Below, in pieces: positions 24,878 to 33,658 of a stretch of DNA of 64,000 bases; positions within the stretch are counted from its first letter, which is position 1; each line of letters opens with the position of its first letter. Origin of the DNA: Mesorhizobium_K sp040049215 (GTDB taxonomy: Bacteria; Pseudomonadota; Alphaproteobacteria; Rhizobiales; Rhizobiaceae); NCBI RefSeq assembly GCF_040049215.1, contig NZ_JBDZDN010000003.1:62001-126000 (forward strand), given 5' to 3'. The notes beneath the pieces are model-generated. The model saw only the letters and a program-made list of their open reading frames with translations. It did no database searches and was not told the DNA's origin. Made by a program: the position numbers and the translations under genes.

Positions 24878-27151
24878 ATGCATCTTCGCTTCGCGCCTTT
24901 GCTTCGCACAGCCATCCTGTTCTTGCTGCTCATACAGGTCGGACAGGTGGCCGCTGCCGAGGGCGCCTCGACGCCCGTCGCCGACCCGCAAATCGCCGTT
25001 CATGATGGGTTCGTCGACGAGAAGAAATGCGCCTCCTGCCACGCGGATCAGGCGGCTGCCTTCGCCAAATCACACCACGCCAAGGCAATGGCCACCGCGG
25101 ACGACAGCACGGTGCGCGCGAATTTCGGCGATGCCAGCTTCGAACACGACGGCATCCTGACAAGGTTTTCCAAGCGCGGCGGCCAGTTCTTCGTCCGGAC
25201 CGAGGGGCCAGACGGCAAGGAAGGCGAGTTCCAAGTCAAATACACTTTCGCCTACGAACCGCTGCAGCAATATCTCGTCGATATCGGCGGCGGCAGGCTG
25301 CAAGCGCTCGATGTCGCCTGGGACACCAACAAGCAGGAATGGTTCTGGCTTGGCGTGGACCAGCCGGCGAAACCCGGCTCGACCTACCATTGGACCGGGC
25401 CTTTCTATCGCTGGAACCGGACCTGCATTGACTGCCACTCCACCGATCCGCAGGCAAATTTTCAGCCGGAGACGGGCGAATACAAATCGACCTATGTCGC
25501 GACCAGCATCGGCTGCCAGTCATGCCACGGCGGCGGCGCGAAACATGTGCAATGGGCCGAGGCGGGCGGTTCTCAGTCGATCGTCAATTTCGGTTTGCCT
25601 CCGGCCGAACAGAATGTCTGTCTGGGCTGCCACACGCGACGCACGAAACTTCTCGGCGGCTATGGACCGGGCAAGGTTTTTCTCGACCATTTCTCGCCGG
25701 ACCTGTTGCGCCCCGACCTCTATTTTTCCGACGGGCAGATCCTCGACGAGGTGTTCGAATACGGCTCGTTCCAGCAGAGCAAAATGGCGAGAGCCGGCGT
25801 CGTGTGCCTGGACTGCCACAGGCAACACGAGGCGACGCTCAAGGCCGATGGCAACGCCGTCTGCACCCAGTGTCACACCGAGAGCAGGCCGGAACGATTT
25901 ACGGACTTCGATCCGAGCGGCAGTTTCGATACGCCCGCGCACACGCATCACCCGGCGGGCTCGGATGGCGCCCTTTGCGCCAACTGCCACATGCCCGAGC
26001 GAACCTATATGAAGGTTGACCCGCGGCGCGACCATTCGTTCGTCATTCCGCGCCCGGACCTTTCAATCGCCTATGGCACGCCAAACGCCTGCACGAGTTG
26101 CCATGAAAATACGACGAACGACTGGGCCGTCGAAACGATGGACAAATGGTACGGTGCCGGATGGCGCGAGCGTCCGACCATAGCGCACGCCTTCGCGGCT
26201 GCCGCCCAGGACGATCCGGCGGCGATCGGGGCGTTGCGTGTCCTCGTCGCGGACCGGGACCAAGCGGCGATCGTCAAAGGCAGCGCCGTCGCCGAGATGG
26301 GCCGCCTCGGCGGCGAGGCAGTCGTGGACGATGTAAGGGCTGCTGCCGAGAATCCCGACCCGCTCGTCCGGCTTGGCGCAGCGCAGGCGGCCGGCAATCT
26401 TCCACCCGCCTTGCGGATAGGGACCGTCGGCAAGCTGCTTGCCGATGAGACCCGCGCCGTCCGCGTAGCTGCCGTTACGGCTCTCGGCGGCGCGCCGACG
26501 GCCGATCTGCTGGGCGATGAACGCCGCAGTTTCGACGCTGCGCTGGACGACCTGCGCGCCTTTGTGCAGGCCAATGCGGATATGGCCGAGGCCCAGAATA
26601 CCTTCGGCCTCTTCCTGATGGGTCAGCGTCAAACGGACGAGGCGGAGGCTGCGCTTCGTCGCGCCATATCGCTCGACCGCAGCCTCGCGGGAGCGCACTC
26701 CAATCTGGCCGAGCTTTATCGGGCCACCGGCCAGAACGAGAAATCGCAGAGTACCTACGCGGATGCCATCAAGATTTCGCCGGAAGACCCGCTCCTCCGG
26801 TACGGTCACGCGCTCTCGCTGGTCCGCGCGAAAGACATGGCAGGTGCGATCGATGAATTGGAGACGTCCGTGCGGCTCGCTCCGACCAACGCGCAATACA
26901 GGACCACGCTTGCCATCGCGCTCGACTCGGTCGGTCGCACGGAGGATGCCTTCGGGATGCTGGATCAGGCCATCAAAGGTGGCGCAGTCGATGCCAATAT
27001 GCTCGGCACCGCTATCCAGTTCGGGCTCAAACTTCGGCGTTTCCGGGAAACGCTCAGGCACGCGGAGACTCTGGCCCGAGTGCAGCCGAATGATCCCCAG
27101 ATTGCGGAACTTGTCAGGCAGTTGCGGGCCGCCACCCTGACTGAGAACTGA
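24878..27151 (+). CDS. Octahaem cytochrome c fused to HEAT-like and TPR repeats
   Basis: The 757-residue protein has a signal peptide and then eight CxxCH haem c sites within residues 51 to ~410: CASCH, CIDCH, CQSCH, CLGCH, CLDCH, CTQCH, CANCH and CTSCH. After the haem domain come HEAT-like repeats (VRLGAAQAAGNLPPAL, VRVAAVTALGG) and TPRs (AEAQNTFGLFLMGQRQTDEAEAALRRAI and following). Related cytochromes are found in respiratory or electron-sink chains, often with TPR tails. It probably accepts or delivers electrons in the periplasm. It is the last gene of the plus-strand array, 91 bases after the Gly-rich gene, with convergent exporter genes beyond. Confidence 0.9.
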   Translation: MHLRFAPLLRTAILFLLLIQVGQVAAAEGASTPVADPQIAVHDGFVDEKKCASCHADQAAAFAKSHHAKAMATADDSTVRANFGDASFEHDGILTRFSKRGGQFFVRTEGPDGKEGEFQVKYTFAYEPLQQYLVDIGGGRLQALDVAWDTNKQEWFWLGVDQPAKPGSTYHWTGPFYRWNRTCIDCHSTDPQANFQPETGEYKSTYVATSIGCQSCHGGGAKHVQWAEAGGSQSIVNFGLPPAEQNVCLGCHTRRTKLLGGYGPGKVFLDHFSPDLLRPDLYFSDGQILDEVFEYGSFQQSKMARAGVVCLDCHRQHEATLKADGNAVCTQCHTESRPERFTDFDPSGSFDTPAHTHHPAGSDGALCANCHMPERTYMKVDPRRDHSFVIPRPDLSIAYGTPNACTSCHENTTNDWAVETMDKWYGAGWRERPTIAHAFAAAAQDDPAAIGALRVLVADRDQAAIVKGSAVAEMGRLGGEAVVDDVRAAAENPDPLVRLGAAQAAGNLPPALRIGTVGKLLADETRAVRVAAVTALGGAPTADLLGDERRSFDAALDDLRAFVQANADMAEAQNTFGLFLMGQRQTDEAEAALRRAISLDRSLAGAHSNLAELYRATGQNEKSQSTYADAIKISPEDPLLRYGHALSLVRAKDMAGAIDELETSVRLAPTNAQYRTTLAIALDSVGRTEDAFGMLDQAIKGGAVDANMLGTAIQFGLKLRRFRETLRHAETLARVQPNDPQIAELVRQLRAATLTEN

Positions 27152-27288
27152 GTGCCGCGTTCGACCGGGCTGCAGTGCTTTGAGCGATAGGATGTGGTGC
27201 GACTTGCGCCGCTGCTGGCAAGGTCGCTTCGTGGCTGACTTGCATCGTGACGCGGCGGGTTAACCGAGGCGCGCCCGGCTGACCGCTG
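27152..27288. other. Convergent spacer after the cytochrome gene
   Basis: The 137 bases separate the plus-strand cytochrome from the minus-strand exporter operon. No coding frame with protein character and no clear terminator hairpin was identified by eye. Confidence 0.35.
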
Positions 27289-28476
27289 TTATTGGAGCCT
27301 GACCTTGCTCCCATCGGCAAGGGCAGCGGGCGGGTAGACGACGACGATTTCGCCAGGACGCACGCCCTGGGCTATCGCGGCAACGCGCGCCGAGAGGCGC
27401 GCAACCTGTATCTCTCGGAGGTGCGCGCGGCCTTCCTCTACAACAAAGACGCTCCACGCATCGCCCCGGCGGAACAGTGCCCCGGTCGGCACGACGATCG
27501 CTTGGTCCATTTCGTCAACGACGATCTTGACCTCTACCCGGTACCCGTCTCCCAAGCCGGTCCAGGTCTCGCGCGGCGAAGTTATGTCGACAATGGCCCA
27601 TACGCGCTGTTCTTCAACTCCGAGCGCGGAGACTTTGGTAAATCCGGAAGGCTCGACGCGTCGCATGGTCCCTTGCAGATCCGTGGGGCCGCCCCAGCGC
27701 TCGATGACCACCTTGTCACCATCCTTTATGCGGGCGGCGTCGGTCGTCAAAACGTCGACTGCGATTTCGAGATCGCCCGGATCACCCAACTCGACCAACG
27801 GGGATGCTTGCGAAACAACGCTTTCGCTTTCCTGGACGACCCTGAGAACGCGACCATCTATGGGTGACAGCACAGGGTAACTCTCCCCAGACTCGGAATT
27901 GTCTGCGGACTTCAAGGCAGCGCGAGCCTGATCGAGAACATGCGTCGCGGCGTGCCAGCGGCGTTCCGAGGCAATGACTTGCCGTTCCGCCGCCAGCACC
28001 AGATATTCCTCCCGCTGCAATTGCGCGGCGGCTGTGATGTTTTGTTTCGCGAGCTTCTCGGTACGTTCAAGGTCGGCCCGGGCCTGGGCCTGTAGAACCT
28101 TGGCCTGCTCGTAAAGCGATTCCGCCTCCTCGACAGAGGCCTCGGCTGCGCCAACCTGCGCCTCGAGTTCCAGCCGCACGCGCGGATCGAGCAGCGGCGA
28201 AACGGGCGGTGTAATGGTCGCCAGCTTCTGTCCCGTCTGCACGGTATCGCCGGCCTTGAGCGCCAGTCTTTGGACTCGCCCGGAAAGAGGCGCCGACACC
28301 AGATAACGATCCCGCACGCGCGTGCGGCCGTCCTCTTCGATCGTGTCCTGGAAGTGTGAGATCACCACCTCGGCGGTTTCGACAAGGATCGGCTGCGGCA
28401 TCAGCAGCCAGTAGAGGCCGAGCGCTGCAAGCGCCAATATCACCGCGCCGACGATCGATGTTGTTCTCAGCTTCAT
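27289..28476 (-). CDS. HlyD/RND-type periplasmic adaptor of an ABC exporter
   Basis: The 395-residue protein has one N-terminal membrane helix (SIVGAVILALAALGLYWLL), a biotinyl-lipoyl/barrel region (VSAPLSGRVQRLALKAGDTVQTGQKLATI), a long coiled-coil hairpin near 110-200 (LYEQAKVLQAQARADLERTEKLAKQ) and a C-terminal beta-barrel (VVPTGALFRRGDAWSVFVVEEGRAHLREIQV). It links the inner-membrane permease to an outer-membrane channel. Its start lies two bases from the permease stop, so the three genes form one unit. No outer-membrane factor gene is adjacent. Confidence 0.9.
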   Translation of the reverse strand: MKLRTTSIVGAVILALAALGLYWLLMPQPILVETAEVVISHFQDTIEEDGRTRVRDRYLVSAPLSGRVQRLALKAGDTVQTGQKLATITPPVSPLLDPRVRLELEAQVGAAEASVEEAESLYEQAKVLQAQARADLERTEKLAKQNITAAAQLQREEYLVLAAERQVIASERRWHAATHVLDQARAALKSADNSESGESYPVLSPIDGRVLRVVQESESVVSQASPLVELGDPGDLEIAVDVLTTDAARIKDGDKVVIERWGGPTDLQGTMRRVEPSGFTKVSALGVEEQRVWAIVDITSPRETWTGLGDGYRVEVKIVVDEMDQAIVVPTGALFRRGDAWSVFVVEEGRAHLREIQVARLSARVAAIAQGVRPGEIVVVYPPAALADGSKVRLQ

Positions 28477-28478
28477 GC

Positions 28479-30845
28479 TCAGTCCCGTGTCTTAAGGACA
28501 GCCACCAGATCGAGCGTGTCGATCCTGCGGCGAACCATGATGAAACTGGCGACAGCCGCGCCGACAACCAGAATCGACGCGATGGCGTAGCTGCTCGGAT
28601 CGATCACAGCGGGAATCTGGAACGATTCGCTTGCACGGGCGGATGCGATCAACTCGATCAGGTACCATCCGATCAAGAGTCCGGCAGGAACAGCGACAAC
28701 GAGTTCCACGGCAAGCTCGCTGAAAATGACAGCGGATACCTCGCGCCGTGTCAGCCCCACTATGCGGAGGCTAGCCAGCTCCCAGGCGCGCTCCTGCAGG
28801 GCGATTCGGGCGCTGTTGTAGATGACCCCTATAGCGATCAGCATTCCAAATCCCGCGAGAATGAGTGCGCCGATGAGCACCATTCCGCCGATCGTCTCGT
28901 TGAACAACGCAAACCACAAAGCCTTGACGGAGCTTCCCTCGACCTTCGGCATCAGTTTTATCCTGGACCAGAGCAGCTCTGATTGACGCGGATCGATCCT
29001 GAGGGTCGCGACATTGGCAATGTTGCTCTCGCGCATCAAGCGATTGAGTGCCGTGCGCTCCATCGTCACCGATGCCCCAAGGATGTCGTCCGAAATCTTG
29101 CGGACGGCGACGTCCCTCACGGTCCGGTTTCCTTCGAGCGCTTCGATCGTGACATTGTCATCCAGGTCGAGATCGAGCTGCCGCGCAATCGTCCGGCTGA
29201 GCATGATGCCATCGGATGGAACGGCAATTGGCTGCAGCGCGCGGTCTCTCGGAACCTTGAGCTCAGAGCCGAATTCCAGACCCGTAGCCGATGTGCGATA
29301 GGTCCGGTGGCCCGCCCGCAATCTGATCGGCACGACTCGCTGGAGCTCGGCTTTCAGCACGCCGGGTATCGCCTGCAGTTCGTAGAGCGCATCCGCCGAG
29401 ACAGGTTCCGTGAAGGTGATGAACGCATCGCCACGCTCGATGCGCTCGAAGCTCACATCGATCATGTAGTCGATTGCATCGAACCAAAAGAGCCCGAACA
29501 GAACAAGCGGAATCGCCAGAGCAATGCCGACGGTCGTCAACAGCGTTCTCATCGGCCGTCCGAGGATGGCGCGCGCCGCCATGACGTATTGGAGCGGAAT
29601 TCGCGTGCTTCCTACAGTCTGCAGCCAGCCAAATGTGCGTAGCGCGGGCGGCGTTCCGGGCCGCATGGCTTCGGCGGGAGCAAGCATAGCCATCCGATAT
29701 ACCGCCGAGGCCGCCGCGAGATTAGCCGCGGCGACGCTGACAAGCGTCGCAACAACGAGGAGCCACGGCTCGAGCTGCGCTTCCAGAGACGGAAAACGGA
29801 AGAAAGCGCGATAAGCTCCGACGACTCCAACGGCAAACCAGCGCCCAAGGGCCAGACCTATCGCCGATCCCAGCAATGCAATGGCGGAAACCAGTTTGAA
29901 GTAGTGGAGCGCAATGGTGCGGTTCCTGAACCCGAGCGCCTTTAGCGAAGCGATCTGTCCCCGCTGCGCCTCGACCATCCTGCCGATGACCACATTTAGC
30001 AAGAACGCCGCGATGCCGAAAAATATCGACGGCATGACGATGCTCAAGGTTTCCTGTTCCGCCAGCTCGTCTTCGAGAAAGCGGTGCGAGGGCTGATCAC
30101 TCCGATCGTAGGCTCCCGTTCCGCCGTATGGCGCAAGCAGAATGTCGACCTCTTCCAAGACGTGCGGCATGCTTGCGTTGGGCGCCAGCGTCATCGACAC
30201 GTCATTGAACGCGCCTTCCATGTCGAATGCGCTGGCTACTGCATCCTCGCCGGCCCACAGCACGACAAAGTTCCGATCGTCCGGCAGGGGCACCGCCGCG
30301 CGCGTCGCAAAAACGTACTCGGGCGACAGGGCGGAGCCGACCACGCGGAAGTCCTGCAATCTCCCGTTCAGAACCACATCGATGGTGTCACCTGTCCGCA
30401 CGGCGCGTGCTTCGGCGTAAGCGGCGTTGACGACAACCTCCTCCGGGCGCAGCGGATCGGGCCAACGTCCCTGCACCAGGTGGAGGCGATTGAGCAACGG
30501 CTGGCCCGAGGCCGGGAGCGAGATGATGCGCCCCGAAATCGGGAGGTTTGTGTCCTCGCGGATTATGCGCACCGCCTCTGCAACGCGCGGTTCTGCAACG
30601 CCGACGCCGTCGATTTCGCGAATCCGGTCGACGACAGCGAGCGGCGCTCGCGTCATACCCGCAAAAACCTCGGCGAAACGTTCGTTACGGTAATGCGCCT
30701 CCATGGCGCCTACCAGCGCCAGGTAGTTCGACAGCGACATCACAAAGACGGCGACACCGGCGGCTACGAGCAGCGCGATGCTGAGGACCTGAAGCCGCAT
30801 CGACCAAAGATCGCGCAGGACCTTGATATCGAGCACGTTCACCAC
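28479..30845 (-). CDS. FtsX/MacB-type ABC exporter permease
   Basis: The 788-residue protein has an N-terminal membrane helix and two FtsX-like groups of helices around large periplasmic parts. Helices are seen near residues 20-40, 275-295, 325-345 and 370-390, then again near 430 and in the last ~150 residues (GMVLIGALILAGFGMLIAIGVIYNSARIAL; VELVVAVPAGLLIGWYLIELI; ASILVVGAAVASFIM). This matches the DevC/MacB-like exporters that push lipids or peptides across the envelope. The start is a GTG that overlaps the ATPase stop by seven bases. The substrate is unknown. Confidence 0.88.
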   Translation of the reverse strand: MVNVLDIKVLRDLWSMRLQVLSIALLVAAGVAVFVMSLSNYLALVGAMEAHYRNERFAEVFAGMTRAPLAVVDRIREIDGVGVAEPRVAEAVRIIREDTNLPISGRIISLPASGQPLLNRLHLVQGRWPDPLRPEEVVVNAAYAEARAVRTGDTIDVVLNGRLQDFRVVGSALSPEYVFATRAAVPLPDDRNFVVLWAGEDAVASAFDMEGAFNDVSMTLAPNASMPHVLEEVDILLAPYGGTGAYDRSDQPSHRFLEDELAEQETLSIVMPSIFFGIAAFLLNVVIGRMVEAQRGQIASLKALGFRNRTIALHYFKLVSAIALLGSAIGLALGRWFAVGVVGAYRAFFRFPSLEAQLEPWLLVVATLVSVAAANLAAASAVYRMAMLAPAEAMRPGTPPALRTFGWLQTVGSTRIPLQYVMAARAILGRPMRTLLTTVGIALAIPLVLFGLFWFDAIDYMIDVSFERIERGDAFITFTEPVSADALYELQAIPGVLKAELQRVVPIRLRAGHRTYRTSATGLEFGSELKVPRDRALQPIAVPSDGIMLSRTIARQLDLDLDDNVTIEALEGNRTVRDVAVRKISDDILGASVTMERTALNRLMRESNIANVATLRIDPRQSELLWSRIKLMPKVEGSSVKALWFALFNETIGGMVLIGALILAGFGMLIAIGVIYNSARIALQERAWELASLRIVGLTRREVSAVIFSELAVELVVAVPAGLLIGWYLIELIASARASESFQIPAVIDPSSYAIASILVVGAAVASFIMVRRRIDTLDLVAVLKTRD

Positions 30846-31588
30846 GTGACGTCCTCGGCCCGAATTCGCTTCGGATTTGGTTCCTCCTTGACGATGCGCC
30901 CACCACTTAGCCGCAACACGCGATCGGCCATCCCCGCGATTGCGGAGTTGTGGGTGATCACCACGGTCGTCGTTCTCAGTTCCGCGTTGACCTTCGCGAT
31001 TGCCGCGAGAACCAGTCGGCCGGTGTCCACGTCGAGCGCCCCGGTCGGCTCATCACAAAGCAGGATGTCCGGCCGTTTCACGATTGCGCGCGCCACCGCA
31101 ACACGCTGCTGCTCGCCGCCTGACAACTGCGAAGGAAAGTGACCCGCGCGATGGGTCAGCCCGACGAGTTCAAGCGCCTCGGCCGGCTTCATCGGATCGC
31201 TGGCAATTTGAGCGACGAGCCGCACGTTCTCTTCGACAGTGAGGCTCGGTATCAGATTGTAGAATTGAAACACGAACCCGACATGCTCGCGCCTGTAGGT
31301 GGTGAGTTCCTCGTCGTTGGCGCCGGTCAGTTCGTGGTCTCGCCAGGTCGCCGTCCCAGACGTTGGAGCGTCCAGCCCGCCGAGAATATTGAGCAAGGTC
31401 GATTTGCCCGAACCGGAAGGCCCCAGAAGAACGATGAATTCGCCTTGGCGGACGTCGAGATCGACATCCTTCAGCGCCACGACCTGCGAATCGCCTGACC
31501 CATAGACCTTGGTCAGTCCCCTGGCCACGAACACAGGAGCCGGAAGTCGTGTCGCTGAATTCGTCGCCTCTCGCTCGCGGACTTGCAT
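30839..31588 (-). CDS. LolD/MacB-type ABC transporter ATPase
   Basis: The 249-residue ATPase has all family motifs: Walker A GPSGSGKST, Q-loop in YNLIPSLTVEENVRL, signature LSGGEQQRVAVAR, Walker B ILLCDEPTGALD and the H-loop TTTVVITHNSAI. The sequence order is that of the LolD/MacB family, which energises FtsX-type permeases. It is followed by the permease with a seven-base overlap and then by the HlyD adaptor, a complete exporter without its outer-membrane channel. Confidence 0.92.
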   Translation of the reverse strand: MQVREREATNSATRLPAPVFVARGLTKVYGSGDSQVVALKDVDLDVRQGEFIVLLGPSGSGKSTLLNILGGLDAPTSGTATWRDHELTGANDEELTTYRREHVGFVFQFYNLIPSLTVEENVRLVAQIASDPMKPAEALELVGLTHRAGHFPSQLSGGEQQRVAVARAIVKRPDILLCDEPTGALDVDTGRLVLAAIAKVNAELRTTTVVITHNSAIAGMADRVLRLSGGRIVKEEPNPKRIRAEDVTW

Positions 31589-31840
31589 GCCGACTCCGGT
31601 TTCCGCCGAGATGGGAGAAGACCTACCGATTGACTGCTCCCGTGACTTTGATCCTTATCAAGTTCGGAAGCGCGGTAGACTTGTGCTCGACGATATCCGG
31701 AGCCGAATATTTGCGCAAACGTCGGTCGTCCATGACGAAGCCAGCCCAGCAAGCTGAGGGTCTGCATTGGATCGACTGCGGCTTTCGCGGCATCCACCGC
31801 AACACTGGCGCAATCGGCTGCCGCAGCGGCTGGTCCTAGT
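31589..31840. other. Gap between the VIT transporter and exporter operon
   Basis: The 252 bases contain the upstream region of the exporter operon. Short frames exist on both strands (for example 31623-31805 minus, 60 codons), but none has a ribosome site or recognisable protein character. The minus-strand promoter must lie near 31600-31800; no consensus was convincing. Confidence 0.35.
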
Positions 31841-32542
31841 CTAGCCGACACTCACTCCGAAGAGCTTGCCGACCACGGCGGTGACGCCCATGGCGAGCGC
31901 GCCCCAGAAGGTGACGCGGGCCGCCCCGCGCATCACGCCCGCGCCTCCGGCCGTCGCGCCGAGGCCTCCGAGGATGGCGAGCGCAACGAGGGTGGACCCG
32001 GCTACGAGAACGCTCGTTCTCTCAACAGGGGATGCAAGCGCGACCAGAACCGGAATGACCGCGCCCGCTGCGAAGGTCAGGGCCGACACGACCGCTGCCT
32101 GCACCGGACGGGCGGCGACCGTCTCGGAGATGCCCAGCTCCTCGCGGGCGTGCGCCCGCAACGCATCCCGGTTGGTCAATTGGACCGCGACCCGCGCGGC
32201 CAGATCTCTGTCGAGGCCGCGGTCGACATAGATTCGCGTCAGTTCTTCCAGCTCCGCCTCCGGTTTCTCGGCAAGTTCCCGCCGCTCCCGGGTCAGATCG
32301 GCGTTCTCTGCGTCCGTCTGCGAACTCACCGAGACATACTCGCCCGCCGCCATGGACATCGCGCCAGCCACAAGGCCCGCAAGGCCCGCGATGAGGATTT
32401 CGGTCGAGCCAGATCCGGCGGCCGCAACACCCACCACAAGGCTCGACGTGGACACTATGCCGTCGTTGGCGCCAAGCACGGCCGCACGCAGCCAGCCGAT
32501 GCGGTGGACCATGTGGACTTCGGAGTGCGAAAGGCGGCTCAT
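31841..32542 (-). CDS. VIT1/CCC1-family membrane transporter
   Basis: The 233-residue protein has the VIT family layout: HRIGWLRAAVLGANDGIVSTSSLVVGVAAAG at the first helix, GLVAGAMSMAAGEYVSVSSQTDAE with the conserved acidic metal site, a cytosolic acidic helical region (LAEKPEAELEELTRIYVDRGL), and three C-terminal helices. Such proteins move iron or manganese out of the cytoplasm. It lies on the minus strand after apbE. The preceding gap of 138 bases suggests its own promoter. Confidence 0.88.
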   Translation of the reverse strand: MSRLSHSEVHMVHRIGWLRAAVLGANDGIVSTSSLVVGVAAAGSGSTEILIAGLAGLVAGAMSMAAGEYVSVSSQTDAENADLTRERRELAEKPEAELEELTRIYVDRGLDRDLAARVAVQLTNRDALRAHAREELGISETVAARPVQAAVVSALTFAAGAVIPVLVALASPVERTSVLVAGSTLVALAILGGLGATAGGAGVMRGAARVTFWGALAMGVTAVVGKLFGVSVG

Positions 32543-32680
32543 TACTGGTTCCCTTGCAATAGCGTCGGCTGGTGTCCGGTGACAGCAGCCGAGGCCAGGT
32601 CTGGCGCATCCGAGAGCCCGCCCAGGGCAGACCGCAACAGCGCGGCCGTCTCCCGGTCCGCTGTCAAATGCTCCATGGGC

Positions 32681-33658
32681 TCAGCCCCCTGCGCTTCCAG
32701 TTACCAGCTGTTCGTCGCCGAATACCCGCCCGACGCGGCACGCGGTGATCCTATCTCCTTCGCCTCGATGCAGGAATAGCGCGTCGATCCCGACCTTCCG
32801 CGCCAGTTCCCCGCCCTTGCCGGGGCCGAGCACCATCAGGGCGGTCGCCCAGGCGTCGGCGGCGGCACAGGACGCGGCAAGCACGGTGACCGAGGCGGGG
32901 GCATTAAGCAGCGGGGTGCCCCTGCGCGGGTCCATGGTGTGCGAGAGCCGCCGTCCCTGCACCTCGACCCAGTGGCGGTAATCGCCTGAGGTCGCAACCG
33001 CGCAGTCCTGCAGGGACAAGACCGAATGCGGCGCGCGCCGGTCCGGATCGGGCAGTTCCACGGCGACCGTCCAGGTCTGGCCGTCGGGCCTCAGTCCCGT
33101 TGCCAGCATCTCCCCATCGATGCCTACCAGTGCGTTGCGGACGCCCAGTCGTGCGAGCGTCTCTGCCAGCCGGTCGACGCCGAAGCCCTTGGCGATGCCG
33201 TTGAGGTCGAGCGCAATGGGCACACGCTTGCGTACCGCCCCGTCGCACAGCTCAAGCGCCTCATGCGCGGGAAAGCGGCGCGCCGTCATGGCCGTGCGGA
33301 TCAGGTCGGGGGCAGCTGCGGTCGGGCCGAAGCCCCAGGCCGAGACGGCATCGCCCACGCCGATGTCGAACGCGCCGTCGGATGCCTTGCCGACCGCCAG
33401 CGCCAGCCCCAGGACCTCCATCAGCATAGCCGGGACGGACACCGGTTCTCCCACGGGTGCACGGTTGAGGCGCATCAGGTCGCTGTCGGATCTCCATGCG
33501 GACATCTGCGCGTCGACCTCGTCGACGGCAGCCTGAAGAGCTTTGCGGGTGGCTTCGGCATCGAACGCTGGCGGCGCGAAGAACAGGGCCGACCAGCGTG
33601 TGCCCATGGTCGTCCCGTTGAGCGTGTGGCGAACGAGCTCAGTAGACATCTTCGACAT
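32681..33658 (-). CDS. apbE: FAD:protein FMN transferase (flavin transferase ApbE)
   Basis: The 325-residue protein matches ApbE. Visible motifs are GTTMGTRWSA near the start, MSAWRSDSDLMRLNRA, IALDLNGIAKGFGVDRLAE, GIDGEMLATG, SGDYRHWVEV and SHTMDPRRGTPL. The enzyme attaches FMN covalently to Thr/Ser in [S/T]GA[S/T] motifs of exported proteins. No obvious signal peptide is visible, so maturation may occur in the cytoplasm or at the membrane. GGAGG lies six bases before the ATG. It overlaps the flavoreductase gene by 20 bases. The likely target is the DUF2271 protein upstream. Confidence 0.9.
   Translation of the reverse strand: MSKMSTELVRHTLNGTTMGTRWSALFFAPPAFDAEATRKALQAAVDEVDAQMSAWRSDSDLMRLNRAPVGEPVSVPAMLMEVLGLALAVGKASDGAFDIGVGDAVSAWGFGPTAAAPDLIRTAMTARRFPAHEALELCDGAVRKRVPIALDLNGIAKGFGVDRLAETLARLGVRNALVGIDGEMLATGLRPDGQTWTVAVELPDPDRRAPHSVLSLQDCAVATSGDYRHWVEVQGRRLSHTMDPRRGTPLLNAPASVTVLAASCAAADAWATALMVLGPGKGGELARKVGIDALFLHRGEGDRITACRVGRVFGDEQLVTGSAGG

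Noticed and set aside
31623..31805. A 60-codon minus-strand frame upstream of the ABC ATPase
   Set aside because: The second half looks somewhat protein-like, but there is no ribosome site and no family match; left as undefined intergenic DNA.
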